From the NCBI GenBank assembly GCA_017419405.1, contig JAFOLH010000001.1, forward strand, positions 248,001-312,000: DNA of 64,000 nt, given 5' to 3'. Below the pieces are notes generated by a model. That model saw only the letters and a program-made list of their open reading frames with translations, searched no databases and was not told where the DNA came from. Shown piece by piece: positions 62,318 to 64,000 of the stretch (positions are counted from its first letter, which is position 1; every line of letters starts with the position of its first letter). Source of the stretch: Renibacterium sp. Its GTDB lineage: Bacteria > Actinomycetota > Actinomycetes > Actinomycetales > Micrococcaceae. A program made the translations under genes and the position numbers.

Positions 62318-64000
62318 GGGCAGCTCGATTTGCAGGTTTGCCGCTGCTTCCGACGAAGCCGGTTCCGCCGGCGCGACGCTGTGGCCGCTCGGTTCGGACT
62401 CCCCGGATTGGTTCAGCGTCGGCCCGATCTCATCGATCGATTGCGCCAACGGAATCCCGGACCCGTCACGCCGGCCGTGTTCGGTCGGCAGCGCCCGGGC
62501 CACTCCGGCCGATGAAGCGGCTTTGGCCGGCCCCGGACCGGCCCAGGCCAGCAGCAGCACGTCTTCGCCTTTGAGGAACCGGTGTGCCCGGACCCCTGCG
62601 GTGGCCCGGCCCTTCGCCGGATACTCGGTGAAATCGCTGACTTTGGCGGAACCCGGCGCAGTGCCGGGCAGGGCGTCGGTGCTGCCGGAGACGGTCACCA
62701 CGACCGCGCTCGGATCCCCGGCCGGAACCACGGTGAAACTGAGCACCGCATCTCCGGCACCCAGTTTGATCCCGGCCATGCCTCCCGCGGTACGGCCTTG
62801 CGGTCGGACCGCGGAAGCCGCGAAGTGCAGCAATTGGGCCTGTTCCGTGATGAAGACCAACTCGTCGTCGTCCTTCGCGGCCGCCGCGCCCACGACCGAA
62901 TCCTTGTCCTTGAGCGCGATCGCCTCCCAATCCTCACGGTTGAGCGGATACTCGGGAGTGACCCGTTTGACCACGCCGTATTTGGTGCCCAGGGCCACCA
63001 CGGCGTCGATCGGCACGAAGCTGACCAGGCTTTCGCTCTTGAGCAAGGTGATGAACTCCTTGGCCGGCACGCCGCCGGCCAGATTGGGCAAGCCGGCGGT
63101 CGGCGGCAGCACCGGCATGTCCAGCACTTGCAATCGGAGCATCCGGCCGGCCGAGGTCACCGCCGCGACTTCGCCGCGGGCACTCGTGGCGATCACCGAA
63201 CGGAACACATCGTGCTTCACCCGGCCGCCCGAATCCAGCAACGGCTCGCGCGAGCTGGTGCGCGCGATCTGTCCCGAGCTGCTCAGCAGCACCCAGCAGG
63301 GGTCGTCGGCGATCTCCAAAGCCAGCGGCGCGGCCTTGCTGCTGGCCGACGTTGCGGCCAGGGCTTTGGCCACGGTGGCCGAAACCGCTTCGGATTCGAG
63401 CAGCACAGTGCGCCGCGGGGTGCCGTACTTGGCGGCGACTTCGGCCAACTCGTCGGAGACCAGGGCGCGCAGGACCGATTCGGAACCCAGGATGCGTTCC
63501 AGTTCGGCGATTTCGCGGCGGAGTTCGTCTTGTTCTTTTTCCAATTCGATCCGGGAGAACTTGGTCAGCTGACGCAGCCGCAGTTCCAGGATGTAGTTGG
63601 CCTGCAATTCGCTGAGGTCGTAGATCGCGATCAAACGTTCCCGGGCCGCGGCGGTCTCGTCGGAAGTGCGGATGATCTGGATGACCTCGTCGATGTCCAG
63701 GATCGCAATCAACATGCCTTCGACCAGGTGCAACCGGTCCTGCTTCTTGCGCAGCCGGAAAGCGGTCCGCCGGCGCACCACATCGATCCGGTGCGCCACG
63801 TAGACGCTCAGCAGCTCGACGAGGCCCAGAGTCTTCGGTTGGCCGTCCACCAGAGTGACGTTGTTGATCCCGAAGGAGTCTTCCATCGGCGTGAGCTTGT
63901 AGAGCTGCTGGATGATGGCTTGCGGATTGAAGCCGTTCTTGAGTTCGATCACCAGACGCAGGCCGTGGTTGCGGTCGGTCAGATCCATGATGTCCGAGAT
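62300..64000 (-). CDS. parC: DNA topoisomerase IV subunit A (ParC), N-terminal part outside window
   Basis: 567 codons of the C-terminal part, open to the right edge. It begins in the conserved ISDIMDLTDRNHGLRLVIEL block of GyrA/ParC, then the coiled-coil helix (QLTKFSRIELEKEQDELRRE) and a six-bladed C-terminal propeller. No GyrA box (QRRGGKG) is seen in the first blade, which favours ParC over GyrA. The catalytic Tyr is outside the window. The partner parE is at 48697-50808. The C-terminal tail is Ser/Glu/Ala-rich and ends inside a tandem duplication. Confidence 0.9.
   Translation of the reverse strand: MSDIMDLTDRNHGLRLVIELKNGFNPQAIIQQLYKLTPMEDSFGINNVTLVDGQPKTLGLVELLSVYVAHRIDVVRRRTAFRLRKKQDRLHLVEGMLIAILDIDEVIQIIRTSDETAAARERLIAIYDLSELQANYILELRLRQLTKFSRIELEKEQDELRREIAELERILGSESVLRALVSDELAEVAAKYGTPRRTVLLESEAVSATVAKALAATSASSKAAPLALEIADDPCWVLLSSSGQIARTSSREPLLDSGGRVKHDVFRSVIATSARGEVAAVTSAGRMLRLQVLDMPVLPPTAGLPNLAGGVPAKEFITLLKSESLVSFVPIDAVVALGTKYGVVKRVTPEYPLNREDWEAIALKDKDSVVGAAAAKDDDELVFITEQAQLLHFAASAVRPQGRTAGGMAGIKLGAGDAVLSFTVVPAGDPSAVVVTVSGSTDALPGTAPGSAKVSDFTEYPAKGRATAGVRAHRFLKGEDVLLLAWAGPGPAKAASSAGVARALPTEHGRRDGSGIPLAQSIDEIGPTLNQSGESEPSGHSVAPAEPASSEAAANLQIELPVEFTE

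Noticed and set aside
1-64000. CRISPR arrays, tRNA or rRNA genes, insertion sequences
   Set aside because: No regularly spaced repeats, cloverleaf, conserved rRNA blocks or transposase genes were seen on either strand.

Overview
The window is chromosomal DNA of a high-GC actinobacterium. The best fit is the Micrococcaceae (Arthrobacter sensu lato and relatives). Grounds: uniformly GC-rich codon third positions, frequent GTG starts, actinobacterial marker genes (polyphosphate glucokinase, DUF4191, DUF4192 and DUF7455 proteins, PAC2, an actinobacterial-type sigA, paired glnA2-glnE and a separate glnA1), mycobacteria-like lipB-lipA order, and many promoters of the form TANNNT placed 6-7 nt before a start codon. 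I see no tRNA, rRNA, CRISPR array, insertion sequence or prophage. Apart from an AT-richer stretch around 15.6-16.15 kb, the window reads as core chromosome.

Layout. 1-6.4 kb: a truncated Tat-exported amidohydrolase, a lipoprotein, an SDR/ppgK pair, map, and small cytosolic and exported proteins, closed by a 24-bp perfect inverted repeat. 6.5-14.7 kb: panB diverging from glnA2-glnE, then an amino-acid ABC transporter (binding protein fused to permease, plus ATPase), a GNAT gene, and a tiny HTH gene with two operator palindromes in front of it. 14.9-20.2 kb: an exported small protein, the AT-rich gap, a serine-recombinase-like protein without catalytic residues, an SRPBCC protein and a secreted GH84-type glycosidase. 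20.2-26.2 kb: glnA1 with a GlnR-type box, an RDD protein, malic enzyme, DUF4191, lipA and lipB. 26.3-36.4 kb: an atypical Ser/Thr kinase, an ABC-2 exporter, an epimerase, a tricorn protease, AhpD-like, OsmC and VOC proteins, and a small 4-TM membrane protein. 36.6-46.3 kb: a secreted M14 carboxypeptidase, sucB, lpdA, pepA, PAC2 and DUF4192. 46.6-50.8 kb: sigA, DUF7455 and parE. 50.9-58.4 kb: an M56 metalloprotease and BlaI regulator diverging from cydA-cydB-cydDC. 58.4-64 kb: a sortase substrate, GNAT, SMR, VanW and the 3' part of parC.

How the genes work together. glnA2, glnE and glnA1 form a nitrogen-assimilation set; only GlnA1 keeps the adenylylatable tyrosine. lipB and lipA make the lipoyl groups used by SucB, and lpdA supplies the E3 subunit of the same 2-oxoacid dehydrogenase. 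cydA, cydB and cydDC make and assemble cytochrome bd.

The most interesting signal is regulatory. A 17-bp dyad, TTCTAC-N5-GTAGAA, occurs three times between blaI and cydA. It occurs a fourth time about 16 kb away, overlapping the -10 element of the small 4-TM protein at 36046-36396. By eye I found no other copy in the window. This points to a BlaI/M56 signalling regulon controlling cytochrome bd and an uncharacterised di-histidine membrane protein.
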